From positions 1 to 64,000 of IMG/VR virus record IMGVR_UViG_3300045993_000757: DNA of 64,000 nt; one strand, written 5' to 3'. This DNA comes from a virus. Position numbers and translations under genes: made by a program. Shown one piece after another: positions 41,800 through 50,900 of the stretch; position 1 is the stretch's first letter; every line of letters begins with the position of its first letter. The notes under the pieces were generated by a model. That model had not been told where the DNA came from. It did not search any database and was given only the letters and a program-made list of their open reading frames with translations.

Positions 41800-42891
41800 A
41801 TGGCGGCTGCCCCGATTCTTCCAGGAGATGTTTGTGCGCTTCGAGTCTCCACGACATCGAGTCCATGCGTCAAAGCGACTTCGGCGCAGCAAACCACGAA
41901 CGCATTGTGTTCGCTTGTCACCTGGATGATGAATGCGGACGGAACTGTCTCGGATCTTTTCAAGGAATGGGCCGGGACTGGTGGCGGAGGAACGGGTGGA
42001 ACATCTGAACTTGCTGCTCCAAGTGGAGTCACGGCAAGCAGCGACCGAACGACGGACATTAAGGTTCAATGGTCGAGCGTTTCTTCGGCTACGAACTACA
42101 CAGTCTACCGAGGAACCAGTTCTGATCCTGCAACCATGTCGATCATCGCCGGGCCGATCACCGAATTGTCTTACTTGGACACGAGCGCGGCATCTCACGT
42201 TGGAACTCATTATTTCTACTCCATAAAGGCATCAAGCTCCGTTTTGAACAGTGGCTTTTCAGCGGTGGCCGAAGGAGTTGTTCCCACGAGCGCAGGAGGG
42301 TCTAGCACGGTGACAGATTATCAGAATCCAGGAACTCTTAGGACAGTCGTCGTCCCATCGGGTGTTAGCGTAATGGAAATTCAGATTTGGGGAGGTGGTG
42401 GTCCCGGTGGAACGGAACCATCAACCGGCATAGACAGTTGGATTCCGGCGGGGGCTCCACCGTTCCTTTTTGGGGGAGGGGGATCTAGCGGGGCTTTTAT
42501 TCAGATCACAGGAGTTTCGGTTACTGTCGGACATACTTTCATCCTAGACGTGGGTGCGTCCGGAGAATCATCGATGATCTACGATACGACCTTCGGAAGC
42601 TCCACCTTCGCCTACGCTTCGGGGGGGAATTCCGGTGGAAATGCTACCCGGAGTTCAGTTCCGGGATCCGGCGGAGCTTCTCCTGTAACATCTGGAGAAA
42701 ACTTTCTTGGATCCGGAACTATGGATACTGTTACCCCAGCCAATCCTGGTACAGATGGAAGTGCTACTGCTGGAATTGGAGGAGCAGCGATTGCCTTTGG
42801 TGGTATATCGGCAGGAGCCGGAGGGAATGGTTCCAAAGGAGGAACCATACTCCCTGGCAAGGCGGGACGCATCAAGGTGATCTTTACGTGA
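41800..42891 (+). CDS. FN3-like and glycine-rich tail protein (363 aa)
   Basis: Residues about 65-165 read SELAAPSGVTASSDRTTDIK followed by NYTVYRGTSSDP, a fibronectin type III-like domain. Residues about 190-363 form a glycine-rich domain (IWGGGGPGGTEPSTG, then GSGGASPVTSGENFLGSG) that ends GKAGRIKVIFT, like the glycine-rich end of the gene at 32586. These ends resemble phage receptor-binding tips. GGGAG lies 16 nt before the ATG. It diverges from the portal with only 44 nt between the starts. DNA is more AT-rich than in flanking genes, suggesting a recombined host-range module. Confidence 0.65.
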   Translation: MAAAPILPGDVCALRVSTTSSPCVKATSAQQTTNALCSLVTWMMNADGTVSDLFKEWAGTGGGGTGGTSELAAPSGVTASSDRTTDIKVQWSSVSSATNYTVYRGTSSDPATMSIIAGPITELSYLDTSAASHVGTHYFYSIKASSSVLNSGFSAVAEGVVPTSAGGSSTVTDYQNPGTLRTVVVPSGVSVMEIQIWGGGGPGGTEPSTGIDSWIPAGAPPFLFGGGGSSGAFIQITGVSVTVGHTFILDVGASGESSMIYDTTFGSSTFAYASGGNSGGNATRSSVPGSGGASPVTSGENFLGSGTMDTVTPANPGTDGSATAGIGGAAIAFGGISAGAGGNGSKGGTILPGKAGRIKVIFT

Positions 42892-44651
42892 GCACCACCG
42901 CCATCAAGTCCGAGAAGCCTTTCCCGTGGCCGAACATGACGGCCCCCATGGACTCGCGATCTCAGCCCGATCGCGTTCCGTGGGGAAGGTGGCGTTACGT
43001 TCTGAACTCGCGCGCGGTCGAGAAGGGCAGAGCTTGCCGCCGCGAAGGATGGCAGCGTTTCGGCCACCAGACAGGACATCCCAACTGCGATCTTCATGAC
43101 CAGCACGGGGTCAATCAGCGCATCCATTCAGTCTTCGCGTACAAGTCCCCGGGCCGAACGGACTCCGGGAACCGACTCTACGCCGCTGCCTCCACGGAAA
43201 TCTGGGAGAACCGAGTCGATGGCGGATGGAATAATGTCGGCCATGCCCTCCCGACCGGAGGCGATTGGTGCTTCACGAGCCTCAACGACATCGTCATCGC
43301 CGCCAACGGAACCACGGTTCTCTGGCACCGGGCCGACTTCGAGCCCTTCGCGGAGATCCCATCCCTGGCCACAATCGGGCTGACGGGAGCCGCGGTTTGT
43401 TGGACCTACGAGGGGGTGATCTTTCTCGCCGACGTGGTCATGGACAACACGGTTGTCGGAAATCGAATCGTGTGGGGTGACCTTGAGTCCATCGAGTTCG
43501 AACCCACCACCAGCAGCATCGCCGGATTCAAGGACCTCGAACCAGGAGAGCGTGTTCTAGCCGCGGTTCCAACGGGCACGACTTACACCATCTTCACGAC
43601 GCACGGGGCATGGCGCCACGGGGTGGTCGATGGGGAGTTCGTGTTCCAACAGCTCTACCACTCGAAGACCAGGGACGCCTGCGCGGTGGGGAGGCACGCC
43701 ATCGTTACGAATCGGGAGATCGCCTACTTCATCGCCACGGACGGCATCTACGCCATGTCCACCTACAGCCCGGCTCCCGAGTGGTCGGAGTGGATGAACC
43801 AGGGGCTTCCCACGAGCTTCCTGGCGGACGGTCATTGCGTGATCAGCGCATCTGGATACGACCCGATCCGAAACGAGGTGCTGTTCAGCTCGGAAGATGC
43901 GGGGCTCACCTACGTCATCAACACCCGTCAGACATCCACTTCCCTGATCGACCATGCCTTCATCGCCATGACCCAGGCGGACATGGATCGCGGTCAAGAT
44001 GTGGCTTCGTGGTGGGTTTCAGCCGGCATCTGCACCGCCGCGGAAGTGGATGCCAAATATCCAGTGGGCCCACGAGACGATCCCAGAATTCACCCCGCCG
44101 TCACGGGAACCGCGGATGGATGCGCTCCGTTCGATGCTCCATGCGACGATTGCGCGGTGTCACCTGAGTTCGTTTTTGTGTCGGCGGACGACAACACGCT
44201 GAAGGTGATCGACGAATCGTTTTACGCCCGTGAAATGTGGAACGGAACGGGCTGGGATCTTGAGGGATACCAGACCCGATTCGTGACGGGCAGCGTGAAC
44301 TGGGGAACCGACGTCCTCAAGCGGGTGAACAAGGTCACGGTGGACTTCACCGCCCAAGCCACGGACGTTCCCATCGAGGTCCAGCTCGTGGTGGGCACGT
44401 CATCGTCCCCCATCGATCCGATTTCAACCTACCGACCGGCCGCGAGACTGTTGCGCCTCACCAAGCGAAAGCTGGAAACCCCCAAAACCCCCGGGTCCGA
44501 TTCTCCCCACATCCAACCTCTTCAGTGGATTTTCATGGTGGACGCTCGGTTCATCAGTCTCGAAATCAAAACCGAGGTAGTGACGGGGGGCGCTTCCTGC
44601 TTCTCGAATCTCCTGGCTCATGCCGCCCAAAGCCCCAACAGCGCCACCTGA
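42888..44651 (+). CDS. Tail tubular/stabilisation-like protein (587 aa)
   Basis: The start is GTG at 42888 (GTGA overlap). Repeated blade-like segments (ENRVDGGWNNVGHALPTG, then TTYTIFTTHGAWRHGVVDGE) suggest a beta-propeller-like architecture of the kind found in podovirus tail-tube B/stabilisation proteins. A cysteine cluster lies near 420 (CAPFDAPCDDC). With the internal-virion genes that follow, this makes a podovirus-type tail likely. Family assignment is by layout only. Confidence 0.55.
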   Translation: MSTTAIKSEKPFPWPNMTAPMDSRSQPDRVPWGRWRYVLNSRAVEKGRACRREGWQRFGHQTGHPNCDLHDQHGVNQRIHSVFAYKSPGRTDSGNRLYAAASTEIWENRVDGGWNNVGHALPTGGDWCFTSLNDIVIAANGTTVLWHRADFEPFAEIPSLATIGLTGAAVCWTYEGVIFLADVVMDNTVVGNRIVWGDLESIEFEPTTSSIAGFKDLEPGERVLAAVPTGTTYTIFTTHGAWRHGVVDGEFVFQQLYHSKTRDACAVGRHAIVTNREIAYFIATDGIYAMSTYSPAPEWSEWMNQGLPTSFLADGHCVISASGYDPIRNEVLFSSEDAGLTYVINTRQTSTSLIDHAFIAMTQADMDRGQDVASWWVSAGICTAAEVDAKYPVGPRDDPRIHPAVTGTADGCAPFDAPCDDCAVSPEFVFVSADDNTLKVIDESFYAREMWNGTGWDLEGYQTRFVTGSVNWGTDVLKRVNKVTVDFTAQATDVPIEVQLVVGTSSSPIDPISTYRPAARLLRLTKRKLETPKTPGSDSPHIQPLQWIFMVDARFISLEIKTEVVTGGASCFSNLLAHAAQSPNSAT

Positions 44652-45337
44652 TGCCATCCCTGAATTCACCAGCTCTGAGCGCATCGCCGACCACGGCTCC
44701 TCGCCCACCGTCTCTTGCCGACCTGTACACCGACAATGTTTCGGGAGGTCTAACGAGCGTGTTCCAGGCATGGGACACCGCTTTTCAGCTCTACGTGGAC
44801 AATACCAAGATCGCGTCCGCTGTGTCCGCAACTCCGCCTCTTATGGGCGGTCCCTTGATGACTCCGTCGCAGATCGACGCCAAGAAAGCATCTGCGATTG
44901 GAGCCAGTGACCGCGTCCTCGGTTGGGCTCGGCTGTGGTTTCCCAAGGATGATGGGAGTCGATCTTCCTTCGTGGCCTTGAACACATCCGTTTCGGCATC
45001 GGGCTGGCCCATCGCGATTCTCTATGACAGGACGAATCCAAATGGTGTGGTGACCATCCAGTGGAAGCTCGGGAAGGATCATCTTGAATACCTGAAGATC
45101 CCCAAGAACCGCGTGAACACACCCGGGCTTGATGATCCTCATCTTCGAGTTTGGTTACTCCCCGCATCCCAAGACACGTTGTACGACGTCGTTGTTCGCA
45201 ACCGAGGGTTTCGATCCAGCCTGGTGACCTCTCCTACGGGGGCCACCGTCGCCGGGAATTGGGTGTACACCACCTGGCTCGAGGACAAGGCGGGCAAGAA
45301 CATTCCGATCCACTCCATTTACGCCGAACTCATCTGA
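44651..45337 (+). CDS. Hypothetical structural protein (228 aa)
   Basis: The ATG at 44651 overlaps the previous stop by 1 nt (TGATG). The protein has an S/P/A-rich start (MPSLNSPALSASPTTAPRPP), then a beta-rich body (DTLYDVVVRNRGFRSSLVTS) resembling a tail or head decoration fold. No family recognised. It stands between the propeller-like gene and the two internal-virion-type genes. Confidence 0.55.
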   Translation: MPSLNSPALSASPTTAPRPPSLADLYTDNVSGGLTSVFQAWDTAFQLYVDNTKIASAVSATPPLMGGPLMTPSQIDAKKASAIGASDRVLGWARLWFPKDDGSRSSFVALNTSVSASGWPIAILYDRTNPNGVVTIQWKLGKDHLEYLKIPKNRVNTPGLDDPHLRVWLLPASQDTLYDVVVRNRGFRSSLVTSPTGATVAGNWVYTTWLEDKAGKNIPIHSIYAELI

Positions 45338-45340
45338 CCT

Positions 45341-46066
45341 ATGGCCGCAACATCCTGGACCACGCTGCCGTCCGCATCCAAGAACCCCACCGCCACCGGA
45401 GCCGCAGCGATCCCCGACTACTTCGGCACCGCGCAGAACTCGCCGGAGCAGATCATCCGGCTGGCCAAGATCCCCGGGGCGGATCCTTCCATCTACCAGC
45501 AGTTCCAGGATGCCAACACGCTGCGAGACACGATCAACACGCATCTCGGCACCTACTTCGATGCCCTGAGCAAATCCCAACCGTCCTACGACACCGCGGC
45601 GCAACAGGACCAAACGGAGCTCTCGAACCTTTTCAGCCCCCAGGGATACCAGTCGGATCTGTCCGGTATTCGAGCGCGCCGGACAGCGGCGCTCTCCAAT
45701 CTTGGCCAGTACCTCTTTGGAGACCTTCGCCGATCGCTGTCCATGGGACGGGTGGGCGGGGCTGGGGGCGCGGGTCTCTCGTCCTACCTTGCCAGAATGG
45801 CCGCGGGTGAGGCCGGGAAAATTCAAGCGAACCAACTTCTCGATTCCACGACACAGCAACGGACGGACCTCGCTTCCCTCATGGCAGCCCGGCAGGGATC
45901 CGTTGGGAAATCATCGACGTTGCTCGATTCCAGTCTCAACCGACTGCTTTCTCCGATCGATGTCTCGGCGAAGGCGAACAGTGTCTACGCGAACGCCATC
46001 CAGCAGGCGATTCAACAGGCGCTCTTGAACTCCATGATGGGCGTCGGAGCCCAGAAAACCCAATGA
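45341..46066 (+). CDS. Helical internal-virion-like protein A (241 aa)
   Basis: The protein is alanine/glutamine/serine-rich and predicted helical over most of its length (RARRTAALSNLGQYLFGDLR), with a glycine-rich stretch (GGAGGAGLSSYLARM) and no membrane anchor. Such composition and its location upstream of a polyvalent protein match ejection proteins of podoviruses. Its 3' end overlaps the next ATG by 4 nt. Family not identified. Confidence 0.55.
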   Translation: MAATSWTTLPSASKNPTATGAAAIPDYFGTAQNSPEQIIRLAKIPGADPSIYQQFQDANTLRDTINTHLGTYFDALSKSQPSYDTAAQQDQTELSNLFSPQGYQSDLSGIRARRTAALSNLGQYLFGDLRRSLSMGRVGGAGGAGLSSYLARMAAGEAGKIQANQLLDSTTQQRTDLASLMAARQGSVGKSSTLLDSSLNRLLSPIDVSAKANSVYANAIQQAIQQALLNSMMGVGAQKTQ

Positions 46067-47901
46067 CCGCCATCGAAGCCATGCGCCTTTCCCTGGCGCA
46101 CAATCTTGGGTCCGCGCGCAACACTCTCGCGCCCGGACTGGAACTTCCCGCTTACACGACGGGCATGGATCCCAACGTGTGGTCGTCGCGCATCCAGGCG
46201 ATGAGTTTGTCCCGGCTTCAGCCGGCGGGGTTCGCGACGTCCCAGTACAAGTTCCAGAATACTCCGGGATCATTCGACTTCGGGGCCCCCACAGTTTCCA
46301 ACGCGCTCATGGTTCCCAAGACGGACCTCGAGAAACAGCAAGCTATCCAGTCGCTCATGTCTGTCATGGCTCCCGCTCCGAGATCCCCATCTGCCGGCGG
46401 AAGCTCCGCGGATTTTGGAAGTGGGACCTGGCTGTTCGGGAATGACTTCGGCGGACTTCAGTCGGCCTTCCTCGCCAGCGCAGCCCAGGACGAGGCGGCG
46501 CGAGCGGCCCGTGTTCGCGAGGCCCAGAACCAGGCTCAACTGAATCTCACGGCCCAAGCCCAGGCCCAGGATCGAGCGATGAGGCAGCAGGCGGCGCAGC
46601 AAGCCCTCAAGCAGTCTGACTTCCAGAACATGATGTCTCTGGCCGGGCTCTCCGAAACGTCTGGCCAGCACACGTTTGAGGATCAGCTCAACCTGATGAA
46701 GCTGACCGGAGCCAACATGGACGCCGAGCAGATGTCGAAGCTGGGCACGGACTCCATCATGGCCCAGTTCGACGCTGCCACGAAGCAGCAGAACGCCACG
46801 AGCGGGTTCAACGATCATGTCCAATCGATGGTCAACGCCTACAACGACGCCACCACCGGGGAGAAGATCGGTTTGACCATGCACAACGGGGTGTTGGTTC
46901 CATCGGTCTCCAAGGGAGACGCGGGCGGTACGAAGCTGATCAGCGACCTGTATTCCAGCCCAGCCTACGCGGCGATCACCGACGCCCAGAACGCGGTGAC
47001 CAAGGCCCAGGCGGACTATGCCAAGCTCGCGTTCGTGAAGAAGGCCAGCACGGGGCTCATGCCATCCTCGATGCCCGCCAGTGGCTTACCGGTGAACCCG
47101 ATCCTCCAGAACGCCCTCCAGCGGTACGGGGTGAATCTGGGTGGCGTGGCTCCGCGCACGGCAACGGCTGTGGCTTCCTCGGCCAGGAGTGGGGCCACCC
47201 CTTTCATCCTGCAAGATCAAGCGGCGGCTCGTGGGGCGGCGCAGGCGGCATGGAATGCCCAAGGTGTGCCCCCCGCGGCGTGGCAGGATGGCATTGGAGA
47301 GCTTCCATTTGGGGCAAATGTGGCAGCACCCGCAGCTACCCCGAGAACTTATGTTCAATACGTCCCCGGATCCGGAGATCAGATTGCTCCTTCATCCTAT
47401 GCCACAGGGGTGACTGGTGCAGGCGGTGGGGGGGACATACGCCTTCCCAATTCCGGCGGATCAACTCCCGGTTCGATTCAGCTTTCGGACGGGACCGTGG
47501 TCACCGCCACGCCATCTATTCCTTATTCTCCATATAGCCCGGGTTATTCCCCAGGAGTGTCTGGTGCTGGCGGAGGTGGGAACATTCAACTTCCAGTATC
47601 GTCATTGAATGGGACTTCTGCGGCTTCCATAGAGTGGACGCTTCGACAGGCTTTGGGAGAGTTCCCGGGAACATCGTCTCAACTCGCGCCTATCTCTCCC
47701 GAACAGCGCGCCGCCGCCATCGCCGCCTACCTTCAGGCGGGCGGTGTCCCATGGTGGCCGGGTGGGATGCAGGGGGCCCCGTACCCCGGCCTTTCAAACT
47801 CCGCGATTCTTCCATCCATCGTTCGTCCCGCCGCGCCGATTTCAGGCAATCCGTTCCGATACATTCTTCCGCCCCCTTTGCCGACGTCATTCCGAGGCTG
47901 A
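46063..47901 (+). CDS. Helical internal-virion-like protein B (612 aa)
   Basis: The first 280 residues are helical and glutamine/alanine-rich (NQAQLNLTAQAQAQDRAMRQ), followed by a P/G/S-rich second half with two blocks of the form GVTGAGGGGDIRLP and GVSGAGGGGNIQLP. This resembles an ejection protein that unfolds for passage through the tail. It overlaps the upstream gene by 4 nt and is followed 3 nt later by the polyvalent-protein gene. Family not identified. Confidence 0.55.
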   Translation: MTAIEAMRLSLAHNLGSARNTLAPGLELPAYTTGMDPNVWSSRIQAMSLSRLQPAGFATSQYKFQNTPGSFDFGAPTVSNALMVPKTDLEKQQAIQSLMSVMAPAPRSPSAGGSSADFGSGTWLFGNDFGGLQSAFLASAAQDEAARAARVREAQNQAQLNLTAQAQAQDRAMRQQAAQQALKQSDFQNMMSLAGLSETSGQHTFEDQLNLMKLTGANMDAEQMSKLGTDSIMAQFDAATKQQNATSGFNDHVQSMVNAYNDATTGEKIGLTMHNGVLVPSVSKGDAGGTKLISDLYSSPAYAAITDAQNAVTKAQADYAKLAFVKKASTGLMPSSMPASGLPVNPILQNALQRYGVNLGGVAPRTATAVASSARSGATPFILQDQAAARGAAQAAWNAQGVPPAAWQDGIGELPFGANVAAPAATPRTYVQYVPGSGDQIAPSSYATGVTGAGGGGDIRLPNSGGSTPGSIQLSDGTVVTATPSIPYSPYSPGYSPGVSGAGGGGNIQLPVSSLNGTSAASIEWTLRQALGEFPGTSSQLAPISPEQRAAAIAAYLQAGGVPWWPGGMQGAPYPGLSNSAILPSIVRPAAPISGNPFRYILPPPLPTSFRG

Positions 47902-47904
47902 CCC

Positions 47905-50900
47905 ATGCCCAAATATCCGCTGACCTTGCCGAACGGACAGTCGTTCGACATCGACTCGCCGAACGAGCTGTCCCAGTCCCAGCTCGCCGAAGCCCAGGGC
48001 CAGCTCATGGCCCAGTTTGGACAGGCCCAGCCCGACCCGACTCCGGTCGCCGAACCGTCGTTGTCCAATAACGCCTTCGATCCGATCGGTGCGGTGCGCG
48101 ATGCCATTGGACAGGAACTGCCTCCGCCAGAGTTCGGCGCCATGGATGTCCCTGGGGCGGCAGTTCGATCCACCATGGGTCAACTCGGTCAGGGGATGTT
48201 CAAGATCGGGCTTGGAGCCATGGGTCTGACTACGGGCCCATTGGTTGATGTGCTGACGGGAAACACACCCTTCCAGCAGAACCCAAGCTGGGAAACCCTG
48301 GGAGAAACGCTCAATCCCGCGAAGTCCTACGCCCGGTTTAAGCGCGGCGCCATGGCGCAGAATATAAATGACCTAGCGCGTTCTTCGGTCCCCGTCTGGG
48401 AAAGGCAGAACGATCCTTCCATCGCCCAGCCCACAGGGTTCACGAAGTCAGCCATCGATTTCACGGGGGGCGTTGCTTCCTCCGTCATCATGTCCCTTCC
48501 CGCCATGGTCACCGGGATCCCCGGGCTCATCGGGATGTCCATGGCCACGTTCGATCCGGCCTTTGAGGAGGCCCAGTCGAAGGGCGCAGGCGACACAAAA
48601 GCTTTCGCGCACGCCGTCCTTTCCACGGCGTTCGAAGCGGGATCCGAATACGTCGGATCGGCCTGGGCCAAGACCGCCCGGATGATGGAAACGATGCCGT
48701 ACCTACCGCCGACCGTGCGGAAGTACCTGTTCCAGGCAGAGCGAGGCCCCGTGGAGGATGCCGCCAAGGAAGCTGCCAGGAGTTTCTGGGGGACACTCGT
48801 TGGCACAGCCAGCAGGAAGGACGGGATCCACCTCGGCACCGCGACGATGGAAGGGCTGGAGGAAGTCTTCAGCACCGTGGCCCAGCGCATGAGCGCGGCC
48901 ATGCTCTACGACCCGACCCAGATCACGAACATCGGCGACCTGATGATGGACGCCGGGATGTCGTTCCTGGGCGGTGCCGCGGCGGGTGTGGCCTTCACCC
49001 CGCTGGAGCGCCGTGTCGCGCGCCAGAAGGTCGGCGAGGCGATGCGGAGCGGTGTCTTCGAGCAGTACCGCACGGCCCTGGAAGCCGCCAAGAAGGACGG
49101 CGCGTACCGACCTGAGGACCAGAAGGTCGTCAACGAGGCGGTCACCGGCCGTCGCCTGATGGAGCTTGGGGCTCTCTGGGGCAACACCGACATGGTGGCC
49201 AAGGGGAAGGAACAGCTCGCCGCCGCCACCACGCCCGAAATGGCAGCCGCCACGGAGGCGGAGGTGAAGAAGGCCGCGGAAATGTTCCACGCCGTCCAGA
49301 CCCCGGAAGGAGCGGCGACGGCTCACAAGCTGGCGGTCGATCAGTTCGGTGCGGACAGTCCCCAGGCGAAGAAGATGGCCGAGCTAGTGAATCAGGCCAA
49401 CGAGCACCGGCTGGACATCGCCCGTGCCCAGGCCGTGCAAACCTCCGGCCCCGGCATGAAGTCGGAGGAGTGGGCCAAAGTCGTCACCCAGGAAGGTCTT
49501 TCGCCTGACCGCGTCGAGCTGCACGCCAGCCAGGGATTCCGCGACAACGAGACGGGTCTTCCCACCGAAAATCCCAAGGATTCCCAGGGCCGTCCCAATC
49601 AGGAGCAGGAAGGCTACGTCGATCCGCAGACCGGCAAGATCCACATTTACCAGGGGTCCATCCTGGGCGACATCAACGCCGGCCGGGGATCCCGCCGCGT
49701 CCGCCAGCGTGAGCACTTCCGCCAGGTGTTGCGGGAGGAGGCCGCGCACACGGCGCTTCAAACGCCCCTGGGCCGGAGCCGCCTCAACGCCTACGTCGAG
49801 CACCTTAAGGCGAACGACTCGAAGGCCTACCAGGCGATCGTGGACACGCTGGCAAGGCAAGGATACCACCCCGACATCATCCCCGAGGAGTACGTCGCCA
49901 AGCTCTACCGGCAGCAGTCCTGGTTCCAGCAGAAGGTCGATGACTTCATGCTGGCCCTGCACCGTTGGACCGGCATCGGGAAGCTGAATCACGTTCGCGC
50001 CGGACGCTTGCTGATCCGCAGTCTCGTGGAGCATTCCCGGCAGGGGAACCTTCGCGGGAACGCCGGCGCTTTCCAGCCTGCCAACGCCGCCGCCGATGTC
50101 CGCCAGCAGGAGTCGCGGCTGGACATGGCCAGGATCCGCGCCCTGAACACGGAGGAGGCCAAGGTCATCGCGTCCGGACACGCCGCGATACTGACCCAGC
50201 CCCAGCTAGAGCAGGCGATCCGCGACCTGACGACGCGCTTGGAACTCATGAACCGCCAGGGGATCGGCGGCATGGTCAAGCTGGAGACGGAGCGCGTCCT
50301 GAAAGCGGCCAAGGACGAGTTTGTGGCCCGCGAGAACGTCCGGCGTCAGGCCATCCTGAACCAAGCGACCGCGCCCGTGCAGCCGCCGACGCCCAACACG
50401 CCCCAGGGCGGCACGGCACCTTTCGTTCCGGTCATCGACCAGCAACCCCCGACACCACCCCCCAATGCCCCTGATCAACAGCAGCAGCAAACAGGCAGTC
50501 AGCCAGAACATCCGAACGGAAATGAAGGCGGGCAAGCCCCAGAAGCAGGCAATAGCAATAGCCCTGGCAGTCCAGCGGAGAGCGGAGCAGAAGCGCCGAA
50601 TCCGGAAGAAAGCAAGGTAGCCAGCTACGTTCCGCCGGAGAACCCCGGCCACATTGCTGCCGACCTTTCGACCAAGGTTCAGCAGGGGGATTTGACGCGC
50701 GACGAAGGAACCGCGCTGTCGATCAAGTTTGGGGTCCAGGGCGAGTTCGATCAGTTCATGGCCCTGATCGACAAGGTCGCCGCCCGCGAGGCTTCTGGAG
50801 AGGCTCAGGCGGAACGCGAGGCGCGCAAGGCCAAGATCGACAACATCGTCTCCCGGCTGCTCGTGGGCGATGAGGTGGACGGTGGCATTCTGGAGTCCAT

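Noticed and set aside
49965-50474. 169-aa +2-frame ORF in the polyvalent gene
   Set aside because: R/P/G/H-rich product, not matching the GC3 test that supports the +1 frame at 50465.
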